A stretch of DNA of 64,000 nucleotides from Komagataeibacter diospyri (GTDB lineage Bacteria > Pseudomonadota > Alphaproteobacteria > Acetobacterales > Acetobacteraceae). The stretch covers positions 205,048 to 269,047 of the forward strand of contig NZ_BDLU01000063.1 in NCBI RefSeq assembly GCF_006538165.1. Direction: 5' to 3'. A program made the position numbers and the translations under genes. A model generated the notes under the pieces. It did not search any database and was not told the DNA's origin. It saw only the letters and a program-made list of their open reading frames with translations. Below, piece after piece: positions 8,449-17,151 of the stretch. Every line of letters starts with the position of its first letter. The first letter of the stretch is position 1.

Positions 8449-8985
8449 ATGACAATGCTGCAATCTGCCTCCAGTTCTGGCGATATAACAATTGCTGTGG
8501 GTGCCAACCTGCCACGTGAAAGTGGTGAAACTGCGGCTGAGACCTGCCTCTGGGCGGTGGGCCAGCTTGCATGCCTGCCCGGCCTGTCGGTGGTGGCGGT
8601 TTCGCGCTGGTATGAAAGCGCGCCGGTGCCCCCTTCGGGCCAGCCGCCTTATGTAAACGGAGTCGTGCGGCTGTCGGGGCAGGTGGGCCCGGCATGGCTG
8701 CTGGCGCGCCTGCATGAAATCGAGGCTGCGGCCGGACGCAGGCGCACGGTGGCCAATGCCGCCCGCCCGCTTGACCTTGACATCATCACCATGGGCGGCC
8801 TTGTGCGCGCCAGCCCCGATCCCGTCGTGCCACACCCGCGCGCGACCGGGCGAGCCTTCGTGCTGCTGCCGCTGCGTGATGTCATGCCGGACTGGCGCGA
8901 CCCGGTGACGGGGCGGGGGATCGATACTTTCCTGCCCGGTATCGCCGGGCAGGAGATCACGGCCATGCCCGTGCGCGCCGAGTGA
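8449..8985 (+). CDS. folK: 6-hydroxymethyl-7,8-dihydropterin pyrophosphokinase
   Basis: FolK transfers pyrophosphate from ATP to the pterin in folate synthesis. The 178-residue product shows the HPPK landmarks: ITIAVGANL at the N-terminus, VSRWYESAPV, PYVNGVVRLSG, LHEIEAAAGRRR, the catalytic loop ARPLDLDIITMGG, and PHPRATGRAFVLLPL. The ATG at 8449 matches family length; an in-frame ATG at 8401 would add 16 residues unlike the family. No other folate genes are adjacent; it precedes rpoZ. Confidence 0.93.
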   Translation: MTMLQSASSSGDITIAVGANLPRESGETAAETCLWAVGQLACLPGLSVVAVSRWYESAPVPPSGQPPYVNGVVRLSGQVGPAWLLARLHEIEAAAGRRRTVANAARPLDLDIITMGGLVRASPDPVVPHPRATGRAFVLLPLRDVMPDWRDPVTGRGIDTFLPGIAGQEITAMPVRAE

Positions 8986-8989
8986 ATGC

Positions 8990-9018
8990 TTGCATCAGGA
9001 CAGGGCTGGGGGTAGTAA
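8990..9018 (+). promoter_or_regulatory. Candidate rpoZ promoter
   Basis: TTGCAT (8990-8995) and TAGTAA (9013-9018) are separated by 17 bases, about 48 bases before the rpoZ start, in the only spacer that could drive the rpoZ-rsh-acpS run. Confidence 0.45.
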
Positions 9019-9066
9019 GGTAAATTCTGATCAACACAACCAATTAATAACCGGAGTTCAGGCCTG

Positions 9067-9462
9067 ATGGCACGCGTCACTGTCGAGGACTGCGTTGAGC
9101 GGGTTCCCAATCGTTTTGAACTGGTGCTGCTGGCGGCCCAGCGTGCACGCGCCCTGTCGCGCGGCGAGGAAATGACGATTGACCGCGACAACGACAAGAA
9201 CCCCGTTGTTGCCCTGCGTGAGATCGCGGACCAGACCGTGGGTCTGGACCAGATCCGCAGCGACCTCATCCGCTCGCTGGCCCGCGCGCCGGAACCCGAG
9301 CCTGCCGATGAGGAAGTGGTCGACCTGATCCCGACCGAGCAGAACATCTTCGGCCTGCAGGATGTCTCGGCCGAGGAAGAGGCACGCAATTCCAGCAGCG
9401 GCATGTCGGCTGAAGAACTTGAGGCCTCGGTCGAGGCGGCCCTGAGTGGACGGGGTCGGTAA
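9067..9462 (+). CDS. rpoZ: RNA polymerase omega subunit
   Basis: Omega helps assemble and stabilise RNA polymerase around the beta-prime subunit. The 131-residue product begins [19 protein letters not shown] and continues with [15 protein letters not shown] and [13 protein letters not shown], the conserved fold. The acidic tail after about residue 65 is variable in the family. GGAG lies about 10 bases before the ATG. Its position directly before the (p)ppGpp synthetase/hydrolase is the common proteobacterial arrangement; in other bacteria omega forms part of a ppGpp-binding site. Confidence 0.95.
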   Translation: MARVTVEDCVERVPNRFELVLLAAQRARALSRGEEMTIDRDNDKNPVVALREIADQTVGLDQIRSDLIRSLARAPEPEPADEEVVDLIPTEQNIFGLQDVSAEEEARNSSSGMSAEELEASVEAALSGRGR

Positions 9463-9483
9463 CATCTGACGAAGGGGTGGAAG

Positions 9484-11808
9484 GTGACTGACCCGGTCAG
9501 ATCGGAAACGACATCTTCCTCCATGCCCGTGCCTGTCACGGGCGGAGTGACGGCAGGCGCTGCCGCCCTTCCCGCCACGCGGGGGGAAGGGGAACGCGTG
9601 GTTTCATGCGACGGCCTGATCCGTCGCGTTCTGGCGTATGATCCCGGCGCCGATACGGACCTGATCCGCCGCGCATTTGATGTGGCGCTGGCCGCCCATG
9701 CAGGGCAGGCGCGCGACAACGGTGATCCCTACATTACCCATCCGCTGGCTGTCGCCAACATACTGGCGGGCTTTCACCTTGATACCGCCTCGATCATCAC
9801 GGCGCTGCTGCATGATACGATCGAGGATACGGGTGTCACCCAGCAGCAGTTGCGCAGCGAATTCGGCAACACCGTTGCCGAACTGGTGGATGGCGTCACC
9901 AAGCTGACACGGCTGGAACTGCAGTCGGACCGTACCAAGCAGGCGGAAAACTTCCGCAAGCTGGTGCTGGCCATGTCGCGCGACATCCGCGTGCTGCTGG
10001 TCAAGCTGGCCGATCGCCTGCACAACATGCGCACGCTGCATTATGTCCAGCGTCTGGACCGACGCCAGCGCATCGCGCGCGAGACCATGGAAATCTACGC
10101 CCCCCTTGCCGGCCGTATCGGCATGGACAAGGTGAAGGTGGAACTGCAGAACCTGTCGTTCGCGGCGCTTGAGCCGGAGGCGATGGCGACCATCCGCGCG
10201 CGCCTGAATTACCTGCGCGGGCAGGGTGCTGATGTAATCGAGGAAATCCGTCGCGAACTTCAGGCCCTGTGCGCGCAGGCCGGACTTGAGGGCGTGGAAG
10301 TGACGGGGCGTGAAAAGACGCCCTATTCCATCTGGGAAAAGATGCAGCGGCGCAATGTCGCGTTTGAACAGCTGTCCGACATCATGGCATTCCGTATCAT
10401 GGTGCCGACGCGGGAAGCCTGTTACGTGGCCCTTGGCGCGGTGCATGCGGCCTATCCGGTCATTGCCGGGCGGTTCAAGGACTATATCTCCACCCCCAAG
10501 GCCAACGGTTACCAGAGCCTGCATACCGGTGTGACCCTGCGCCATCCGCGCAACCAGAAGATCGAGGTCCAGATCCGCACGCCGGAAATGCACGACGTCG
10601 CCGAAAACGGTGTTGCGTCGCACTGGCTGTACAAACAACTGCCCGATGCCGCGACGGGCAAGGAGACGAAGGGCGTCGTCTCCGGCCTGCGCTGGGTGCA
10701 GGACCTGCTCGATATCCTTGAGGACTCGGCAGCTCCCGATGAGTTTCTTGAGAACACCAAGCTTGAACTCTATCAGGATCAGGTTTTCTGCTTTACGCCC
10801 AAGGGGCAGCTGATTTCGCTGCCACGTGGGGCGACGCCGGTCGATTTCGCCTATGCCGTGCACAGCCAGGTGGGCGACAGCTGCGTTGGCGCGCGCATCA
10901 ATGGCCGTCTCATGCCGTTGCGCCATGAATTGCAGAATGGGGATCAGGTCGAGATCATGACCGCGCGCGGGGGCACGCCCTCGCCGTCATGGGAACGCTT
11001 TGTCGTCACGGGCAAGGCACGCGCGCGTATTCGCCGCCATGTGGCGCTGCAGCAGCGCGAGGCCCATCTGGAAAGTGGCCGTGTGGCGCTGGCCAAGGCC
11101 TTCCGGCAGGAAGGCGTGGATGGATCGGAAAAGGTGCTGGACAGCCTGCTCAGGGACCTGCGCCTGCAATCGGTGCCCGACCTGTATGTGGCGGTGGGCA
11201 ATGGCAACCAGTCCGCGCGTGAGGTCGTGCAGCTTGCCTATCCCGAACTGCGGCGTGCGCCGCGTGCGCCGCGCATGGTGCCGGGGCTGTCCATGCGCGC
11301 GCCCACGGGCGCGCCCGGTGGGGCCGCGGGGCGGCGCAAGCCTGCGGCGGGCATGGCGCTGGCGGGGGTGGGCGCTGGCATGGCGGTGCATTTCGCCGGG
11401 TGCTGCCATCCGCTGCCCGGTGACCGGATCGTGGGTATCGTGTCCACCGGCAAGGGGATTACGGTCCACACGCTGGGATGCCAGACGCTGGAAACCTTTG
11501 CCGCGACTCCTGAACGGTTCATGGACCTTGACTGGGATTACGACCTGATCGCGCGCAACGCCACCGGGCATTACACCGGGCGGCTGAGCGTGGTGACGGC
11601 CAATGAACCGGCCATGCTGGCGACGCTGACCAATATCGCCGCCAAGCATGAAGGCGTGCTGGTCAACCTGCGTATCGTCAACCGCCAGCTTGAATTCATG
11701 GAAATCCTTGCCGATATCGAGGTCCGGGATCTCCGCCACCTGACCGCCATCATGGTGGCGCTGCGCGCGGCGCGTGGTGTGGTGCAGGTTGAACGGGCCA
11801 GGGGGTAG
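9484..11808 (+). CDS. spoT: Bifunctional (p)ppGpp synthetase/hydrolase (Rsh)
   Basis: This is the alphaproteobacterial Rsh enzyme that makes and degrades the alarmone (p)ppGpp. The 774-residue product has an intact HD hydrolase domain (H110-D111 and E114-D115 in LLHDTIEDTG), a synthetase domain around residues 270-390, a TGS domain around 430-490, and a C-terminal ACT domain from about 700. An Ala/Pro/Gly-rich stretch at about 590-630 separates the central region from the zinc-finger-like VHFAGCCHPLPGD segment. The start is a GTG with AAGG close upstream. Both catalytic halves look complete. The gene is 21 bases after rpoZ and 3 before acpS. Confidence 0.95.
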   Translation: MTDPVRSETTSSSMPVPVTGGVTAGAAALPATRGEGERVVSCDGLIRRVLAYDPGADTDLIRRAFDVALAAHAGQARDNGDPYITHPLAVANILAGFHLDTASIITALLHDTIEDTGVTQQQLRSEFGNTVAELVDGVTKLTRLELQSDRTKQAENFRKLVLAMSRDIRVLLVKLADRLHNMRTLHYVQRLDRRQRIARETMEIYAPLAGRIGMDKVKVELQNLSFAALEPEAMATIRARLNYLRGQGADVIEEIRRELQALCAQAGLEGVEVTGREKTPYSIWEKMQRRNVAFEQLSDIMAFRIMVPTREACYVALGAVHAAYPVIAGRFKDYISTPKANGYQSLHTGVTLRHPRNQKIEVQIRTPEMHDVAENGVASHWLYKQLPDAATGKETKGVVSGLRWVQDLLDILEDSAAPDEFLENTKLELYQDQVFCFTPKGQLISLPRGATPVDFAYAVHSQVGDSCVGARINGRLMPLRHELQNGDQVEIMTARGGTPSPSWERFVVTGKARARIRRHVALQQREAHLESGRVALAKAFRQEGVDGSEKVLDSLLRDLRLQSVPDLYVAVGNGNQSAREVVQLAYPELRRAPRAPRMVPGLSMRAPTGAPGGAAGRRKPAAGMALAGVGAGMAVHFAGCCHPLPGDRIVGIVSTGKGITVHTLGCQTLETFAATPERFMDLDWDYDLIARNATGHYTGRLSVVTANEPAMLATLTNIAAKHEGVLVNLRIVNRQLEFMEILADIEVRDLRHLTAIMVALRAARGVVQVERARG

Positions 11809-11811
11809 GTC

Positions 11812-12225
11812 ATGCTGATCGGTATCGGGTCGGACCTGTGTGACGCAAGGCGGATCGAAACCGTCCTTGCGCAGCATGGCGCGCGGTTCGAGCAGCGGGT
11901 CTTTACCGTAACCGAACGCGCCGCGGCCGGTCGCAGGCAGGGAACGGCGCGGCTGGGAACCTACGCCAAGCGGTGGGCGGCGAAGGAAGCCTGCGCCAAG
12001 GCGCTGGGCACCGGTTTCGCACAAGGTGTGTTCCATCGTGACATGGGGGTTGAAAACCTGCCGACCGGCCAGCCGGTCATGCGGCTGACGGGCGGGGCGC
12101 TGGCGCGTCTGGACGTGCTGGTGCCTGATGGGTATGTGGCGCGGGTTTTCCTGACCATGACCGATGAACATCCCTATGCCTTCGCACAGGTCATGATCAT
12201 GGCGGAAAAGGCCAGCGGACCCTGA
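11812..12225 (+). CDS. acpS: Holo-[acyl-carrier-protein] synthase
   Basis: AcpS transfers 4-prime-phosphopantetheine from CoA to apo-ACP. The 137-residue product has the two magnesium-binding signatures: [14 protein letters not shown] at residues 3-16 and [14 protein letters not shown] in the centre. It begins three bases after the Rsh stop codon and is probably co-transcribed with rpoZ and rsh. Length and motifs are typical. Confidence 0.95.
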   Translation: MLIGIGSDLCDARRIETVLAQHGARFEQRVFTVTERAAAGRRQGTARLGTYAKRWAAKEACAKALGTGFAQGVFHRDMGVENLPTGQPVMRLTGGALARLDVLVPDGYVARVFLTMTDEHPYAFAQVMIMAEKASGP

Positions 12226-12345
12226 TCACCTGTCGTGCCCGTATGGGCAATGCTTGACAGGGGAGGGGTGCGTGGGCTTGATCCGCACGTTATTCGTCCG
12301 GCGTTGCCTGTCCGGTCGATGCCAGATCCGGATTGAAGAATAATT

Positions 12346-13158
12346 ATGCCAATGGACGATAACAAGACGATTTCCTCCCCATCGGGACCAGACGCGGCGC
12401 GTCGGGACGGTGGCCTGCTGGACCTTGTGCGTACCGTCGTGATTGCCGGTATTCTGGCCATCAGCGTGCGCACGGTACTGTTCGAACCATTCAACATCCC
12501 GTCCGGTTCCATGATCCCGACACTGCAGGTGGGGGATTACGTGTGGGTGGCCAAATACAGCTATGGCTATTCGCGCTATGCGCTGCCCGGTTCCCCCAAC
12601 CTGTTCGAGGGGCGGATCTTCAGCAGCGCCCCGCATCGTGGCGATGTGGCGGTGTTCCGTTTTACCAAGGACACGTCCATCGATTACATCAAGCGGATCG
12701 TCGGCCTGCCAGGTGACACGGTGCAGATGCGCGAAGGGAAGCTGTTCCTGAACGGGCAGCAGGTCCCGCGTGAGCCGGAAGGCGAATACACCGCGATAGA
12801 CGAACACCGTACCCATATGGATGGCGAGCGTTACCGTGAAATCCTGCCCGGTAGTGGTGGCCATGGCCCGGTTGCCCACGACATCCTGAAACTGACGGAT
12901 GAAGGGGGGAAGAACGATACCCCGGAATACGTCGTGCCGCCGGGCTATTTCTTCGCCATGGGCGACAATCGTGATGACAGTGCCGACAGTCGCTTCATGG
13001 GCGATGAACCGCAGGACCTTGGCTTCGTTCCGATGGAAAACCTGGTGGGACAGGCCAAATGGATCTTCATGTCTGTCGATAACGCCCATCCGTTCTGGCA
13101 GGTCTGGTACTGGCCGGTCGAGATCCGCTGGAACCGCCTGTTCATGGGGATCCACTGA
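12346..13158 (+). CDS. lepB: Signal peptidase I
   Basis: LepB removes signal peptides from exported proteins. The 270-residue product has one N-terminal membrane segment (about residues 27-46), the catalytic serine S55 in PSGSMIPTL, and the catalytic lysine K116 in DYIKRIVGLPGD. The conserved GDNRDDSADSR box lies near residue 205. The ATG is preceded by GAAGAAT, a modest ribosome site. A TTGACA at 12253-12258 in the 120-base upstream spacer may belong to a promoter, but no good -10 accompanies it. rnc follows after two bases, suggesting one transcript lepB-rnc-era. Confidence 0.95.
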   Translation: MPMDDNKTISSPSGPDAARRDGGLLDLVRTVVIAGILAISVRTVLFEPFNIPSGSMIPTLQVGDYVWVAKYSYGYSRYALPGSPNLFEGRIFSSAPHRGDVAVFRFTKDTSIDYIKRIVGLPGDTVQMREGKLFLNGQQVPREPEGEYTAIDEHRTHMDGERYREILPGSGGHGPVAHDILKLTDEGGKNDTPEYVVPPGYFFAMGDNRDDSADSRFMGDEPQDLGFVPMENLVGQAKWIFMSVDNAHPFWQVWYWPVEIRWNRLFMGIH

Positions 13159-13160
13159 CC

Positions 13161-13937
13161 ATGACGGCCGAACGCGTGCCTGCGGCGGAAATTACCCGGC
13201 TGGAGGCGTGTCTGGGGTATCATTTCACGCGGGGCGACCTGCTTTTGCGCGCGCTGACCCATCGTTCCGCAGCGCATGAGCGCAATGGGGGCCGCCGCGC
13301 ACGCCAGAACGTGGCAAGGCGCGGGGCCGGGTCCAATGAACGGCTGGAGTTCATAGGCGACCGGGTGCTTGGCCTGCTGATGGCCGAATGGCTGCTCGAA
13401 CGCTTCCCCGATGAGCAGGAGGGTGCGCTTGGTCCCCGTCATGCGCATCTCGTCTCCCGCACCGTGCTGGCGCAGGTGGCCCACGTCATGGGCCTGCAGT
13501 CGGCGCTGGACGTGGCCGAGCACGAAGCTCGCGCGGGCGTACGCCAGATGGCCAACGTGCTGGCCGATGCGGTCGAGGCCATACTGGGGGCCATGTACCT
13601 GGATGGCGGGCTGGATCCTGCCCGCGCTTTCGTGCGGCGGATGTGGAATGAATCCATCGTGGCCCAGGCACGTCCGCCCAAGGACCCCAAGACCGCATTG
13701 CAGGAATGGGTGCTGGGGCGGGGGCTGCCGCTGCCGCAGTACCGCGTGGTGTCCGCCGACGGGCCATCGCATGCGCCGCGTTTCGTCATTGCGGTGGACG
13801 CGCAGGGAAAAACCGGGCAGGGGATCGCGGGCAGCAAGCGCGCGGCCGAAAGCGATGCCGCATCGGACCTGCTGCGCCAGCTTGGCGCGGGCGGACAGGC
13901 CACTTCTTCCACCGACCGCAAGGGGCAGGGACAATGA
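13161..13937 (+). CDS. rnc: Ribonuclease III
   Basis: RNase III cleaves double-stranded RNA, including rRNA precursors. The 258-residue product has the catalytic signature ERLEFIGDRVLGL (residues 60-72), followed by the second acidic motif in VLADAVEAILGAMYLD, and a C-terminal dsRNA-binding domain from about 170. Between THRSAAHE and NERLEF there is an arginine-rich stretch of about 18 residues that is longer than in E. coli. The gene overlaps the era start by four bases (ATGA), implying translational coupling. Confidence 0.95.
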   Translation: MTAERVPAAEITRLEACLGYHFTRGDLLLRALTHRSAAHERNGGRRARQNVARRGAGSNERLEFIGDRVLGLLMAEWLLERFPDEQEGALGPRHAHLVSRTVLAQVAHVMGLQSALDVAEHEARAGVRQMANVLADAVEAILGAMYLDGGLDPARAFVRRMWNESIVAQARPPKDPKTALQEWVLGRGLPLPQYRVVSADGPSHAPRFVIAVDAQGKTGQGIAGSKRAAESDAASDLLRQLGAGGQATSSTDRKGQGQ

Positions 13938-14848
13938 CCGGGCACGATCAGGACAACACGACACGCTGTGGCTTCGTGGCCATTGTGGGCGCGCCCAACG
14001 CGGGCAAGTCCACGCTGCTCAACCGCATGGCGGGCACCAAGCTTTCCATCGTCAGCCCCAAGGCGCAGACGACGCGGTTCAGGGTGCTGGGCATCCTCAT
14101 GCGTGACCATGCCCAGATCCTGCTGGTGGATACGCCGGGTATCTTCCAGCCGCGGCGCAAGCTGGACCGCGCCATGGTTGCTGCCGCGTGGACGGGATCG
14201 GAAGATGCCGACATCACGCTGCTGATCGTGGATGCGCGCGCGGGCATGACGGATGCGCTGCGGGCGATTGCGACCAGGCTTGCACAGCAGAAGCGCAGGC
14301 TGTGGCTGGTGCTGAACAAGACCGACCTGGTGAAGCGTGATGCCCTGCTGCCGCTGACGGCGGAACTGTCCGCCATCCTGCCGGTCGAACACGTGTTCAT
14401 GGTCAGCGCGCGTTCGGGCGAAGGGGTGGATGACCTGCTGGACCGTCTGGCCGCCGACCTGCCGGTGGGGCCGTGCCTGTATCCGGAAGATGACCTGACC
14501 GACCTGCCGGACCGCCTGCTTGCAGCCGAACTGGTGCGCGAACAGATCTTCCTGCAGACGCATGAGGAAGTGCCCTATGCCGCCACAGCCGAAACCGAAG
14601 GCTTTGCCGAACGGCCTGACGGGTCGGTGCGCATTGATGTCACGATCTATGTGGCGCGGGCTTCGCACAAGGCCATCCTGATTGGCGAACGCGGCAGCCG
14701 GATTCGCGCGATTGGCGAAAAGGCGCGCCATGAACTGACGCGGCTGCTGGGGCGTAAATGCCATCTTTTCCTGAATGTGAAGGAACGCGCGGGATGGGAT
14801 GAGGAGCGCGCCCGCCTGCGTGCGATCGGCCTGGATGATGCGTCCTGA
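13934..14848 (+). CDS. era: GTPase Era
   Basis: Era is an essential GTPase that binds 16S rRNA and helps mature the 30S subunit. The 304-residue product has G1 GAPNAGKST (19-27), the QTTR switch region, G3 DTPG, G4 NKTD and G5 SARSGEG, followed by a KH RNA-binding domain with the GERGSRIRAIGEKAR loop. The ATG at 13934 overlaps the rnc stop. The reading frame is open further upstream inside rnc, but that extension does not resemble Era. Confidence 0.96.
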   Translation: MTGHDQDNTTRCGFVAIVGAPNAGKSTLLNRMAGTKLSIVSPKAQTTRFRVLGILMRDHAQILLVDTPGIFQPRRKLDRAMVAAAWTGSEDADITLLIVDARAGMTDALRAIATRLAQQKRRLWLVLNKTDLVKRDALLPLTAELSAILPVEHVFMVSARSGEGVDDLLDRLAADLPVGPCLYPEDDLTDLPDRLLAAELVREQIFLQTHEEVPYAATAETEGFAERPDGSVRIDVTIYVARASHKAILIGERGSRIRAIGEKARHELTRLLGRKCHLFLNVKERAGWDEERARLRAIGLDDAS

Positions 14849-14899
14849 ATCCTCAAAAGAGGGGTACATCGGCTTGTGGGGGGGGGCATCCCTCTATAT

Positions 14900-14941
14900 G
14901 ACAGGGCATGGCCGGGCGGCCTGCCCGTCCCTAGCCCTGTC
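14900..14941 (+). promoter_or_regulatory. Nested hairpin leader upstream of pyrH
   Basis: GACAGGGC (14900-14907) pairs perfectly with GCCCTGTC (14934-14941) and encloses a GGCC-rich inner hairpin. It ends 23 bases before the pyrH ATG and lacks a T tail, so it is either a structured leader or a factor-dependent terminator of the era transcript. Confidence 0.45.
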
Positions 14942-14964
14942 TGCCTGACCTGCGCCGAGGACCA

Positions 14965-15705
14965 ATGACCCAGTCCGACACACTCCCCGTTCCCTCCTAC
15001 AAGCGTGTCCTGCTGAAGGTATCAGGGGAAGCCCTGATGGGCAGTGGATCATACGGGGTCGATCCCGCGACCGTTGACGCCATCGCGGCGGACGTTGCAG
15101 CCGTGGCCCGGACGGGGGTCGAAGTCTGCCTGGTCATTGGCGGCGGCAACATTTTCCGTGGCGTGGCGGCGGCAGCCCGCGGCATGGACCGCGCACAGGG
15201 CGATTACGCCGGTATGCTGGCGACCGTCATCAATGCCCTGCTCATGCAGAATTCGCTTGAACGCCATGGCGTGCCGACGCGGGTCATGACCGCCATCCAC
15301 ATGTCTTCCATCGCTGAACCCTATATCCGACGCCGCGCCGTGCGGCATATGGAAAAGGGGCGCGTCGTGATCTTCGCGGCGGGCACCGGCAACCCGTTCT
15401 TCACCACCGATACGGGGGCTGCGCTGCGTGCGGCGGAAATGGAATGCAACGCCCTGTTCAAGGGCACGCAGGTTGATGGCGTCTATTCCGCCGATCCGCG
15501 CAAGGTGCCCGATGCGAAGCGTTATGACACGCTGACATACCGTGACGTGCTGGCCAATGACCTGAACGTCATGGATGCGGCGGCGATCAGCCTTGCGCGT
15601 GAAAACCGGCTGCCTATCGTGGTATTCAATATCCATGGGAAGGATCCCTTCAGCCGCGTCATGCGTGGCGAGGGGCGTTTCACCACCATCGTGGCGGCTG
15701 ACTGA
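14965..15705 (+). CDS. pyrH: Uridylate kinase
   Basis: PyrH phosphorylates UMP to UDP. The 246-residue product shows the bacterial UMP-kinase fold: [15 protein letters not shown] near the N-terminus, [11 protein letters not shown], and the nucleotide-binding block [17 protein letters not shown]. Regulation by GTP and UTP is a family property not readable here. GAGGA lies seven bases upstream of the ATG. frr follows, as usual, but the normal upstream neighbours rpsB and tsf are absent and era precedes it. Confidence 0.96.
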   Translation: MTQSDTLPVPSYKRVLLKVSGEALMGSGSYGVDPATVDAIAADVAAVARTGVEVCLVIGGGNIFRGVAAAARGMDRAQGDYAGMLATVINALLMQNSLERHGVPTRVMTAIHMSSIAEPYIRRRAVRHMEKGRVVIFAAGTGNPFFTTDTGAALRAAEMECNALFKGTQVDGVYSADPRKVPDAKRYDTLTYRDVLANDLNVMDAAAISLARENRLPIVVFNIHGKDPFSRVMRGEGRFTTIVAAD

Positions 15706-15781
15706 AACCGGGCTGTCCCTGTCGCCCGTTCGCGGGTGCAGCCATGCCTGGTGGATCAAGAATCAAAAAAGGAGGGCCACA

Positions 15782-16348
15782 GTGTCTGTCGATCAGAAAA
15801 CCTTGCTGGCGGATCTGACCCGCCGTATGGACGGCGCCATTGAAAGCCTGCGTCGTGATTTCGCGGGCCTGCGTTCAGGCCGTGCCAATCCGGCGCTGCT
15901 GGAACCCGTGCGCGTGGAAGCCTATGGCGGCGAAGTGCCGCTGACGCAGGTTGGCTCCATCGCCGTGCCGGAAGCGCGCATGCTGACGGTGCAGGTATGG
16001 GACCGGACCCTGGTGGGTGCTGTTGAACGCGGCATCCGTGATGCGGGACTTGGCCTGAACCCGGCGGCCGATGGGCAGACCGTGCGCGTGCCCATTCCCC
16101 AGCTGACGGCAGAACGCCGTAACGAACTGGCCCGGGCTGCGGGCAAGTATGCGGAAAACGGCAAGATCGCCGTACGTGGCGTGCGCCGTGACGGTATGGA
16201 CCAGACCAAGAAGCTGGAAAAGAGCAGCGAGATCAGCGAAGACGATGTCAAGACATGGTCGGACGCGATCCAGAAGCTGACCGACCAGTACGTCAAGCGC
16301 ATTGATGACCTGCTGGTTGAAAAAGAACGCGAGATCAAGCAGGTCTGA
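15782..16348 (+). CDS. frr: Ribosome recycling factor
   Basis: Together with EF-G, Frr splits post-termination ribosomes. The 188-residue product has the usual length and ends within the three-helix bundle (DDLLVEKEREIKQV). Conserved blocks are LRSGRANPALLEPV and the RRDGMDQTKKLEK segment. The start is the GTG at 15782, with AGGAGG eight bases upstream; the upstream in-frame extension has no homology to the family. It lies 76 bases after pyrH in a probable operon. Confidence 0.96.
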   Translation: MSVDQKTLLADLTRRMDGAIESLRRDFAGLRSGRANPALLEPVRVEAYGGEVPLTQVGSIAVPEARMLTVQVWDRTLVGAVERGIRDAGLGLNPAADGQTVRVPIPQLTAERRNELARAAGKYAENGKIAVRGVRRDGMDQTKKLEKSSEISEDDVKTWSDAIQKLTDQYVKRIDDLLVEKEREIKQV

Positions 16349-16383
16349 TCAATCCGTGAATGCCGTAACCCCTGTGCTCCATA

Positions 16384-17151
16384 GTGTGCGTGACTGAGGA
16401 GGGCGATCAGGTCTTGTCCGGGTCAGATCATCCAGCCACAGCCCATATGTGCCTGCCGGAACATGTTGCCATCATCATGGATGGCAATGGCCGCTGGGCC
16501 AGTATGCGTGGCCTTCCGCTGCTGGCGGGACATCGCGCGGGGGCGGAAGCCGTGCAGCGGACCGTTCGCGCCGCTACGGCACGGGGGGTGCGATGGCTGA
16601 CGCTGTATGCATTCTCATCTGAAAACTGGCGGCGCGCACCGGGGGAGGTTGCGGACCTGACCAGCCTGCTGCGCTACTATCTGCGGCACAAGGTGGCCGA
16701 ACTGTCGCGCGAAGGGGTGCGGCTGCGGATCATTGGTGATCTTGCACGTTTCCCCCGCGATATTCAGGAAGAAGCCCGTCGCGCCGAAGATGTGACGCGT
16801 GGCAATACCCGGCTGGTGCTGGTGCTGGCGCTGTCCTATGGCGGGCGGGCGGATATCGTGCAGGCGGCAACGCGCATGGTACAGGCCGTTGCGCGGGGTG
16901 AACTGCGCCCTGACCAGATTGATGAGACCGTTTTCGCCAGTGCCCTGCTGACGGCGGGCATGCCGGATCCCGACCTGGTGGTACGGACAAGCGGGGAATG
17001 CCGCCTGTCCAATTTCCTTTTATGGCAGTCGGCTTATGCCGAACTGGTTTTCCTTGATATTCCCTGGCCGGATTTTGACGCGACGCATTTCGATACCGTG
17101 CTGGATATCTATTCACGGCGTGAAAGGCGATTCGGTGCAAGACCAGCCTGA
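16384..17151 (+). CDS. uppS: Undecaprenyl diphosphate synthase
   Basis: UppS makes the C55 lipid carrier used for peptidoglycan and O-antigen synthesis. The product shows the catalytic aspartate motif IIMDGNGRWA, the LTLYAFSSENWRR block, and the C-terminal signature DLVVRTSGECRLSNFLLWQ with the usual YAELVF. The start is uncertain. GTG at 16384 gives 255 residues, but a TTG at 16414 is preceded by GAGGAGGG at ideal distance and gives 245 residues, closer to the family. The last 17 bases overlap the cdsA start. Confidence 0.94.
   Translation: MCVTEEGDQVLSGSDHPATAHMCLPEHVAIIMDGNGRWASMRGLPLLAGHRAGAEAVQRTVRAATARGVRWLTLYAFSSENWRRAPGEVADLTSLLRYYLRHKVAELSREGVRLRIIGDLARFPRDIQEEARRAEDVTRGNTRLVLVLALSYGGRADIVQAATRMVQAVARGELRPDQIDETVFASALLTAGMPDPDLVVRTSGECRLSNFLLWQSAYAELVFLDIPWPDFDATHFDTVLDIYSRRERRFGARPA

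Noticed and set aside
9604..10926. Minus-strand open frame opposite the (p)ppGpp enzyme
   Set aside because: No ribosome site and no homology-like motif; a shadow of high third-position GC.
13706..13933. Extended N-terminus for Era inside rnc
   Set aside because: The extension is an out-of-frame reading of rnc; the ATG at 13934 overlapping the rnc stop gives a canonical Era.
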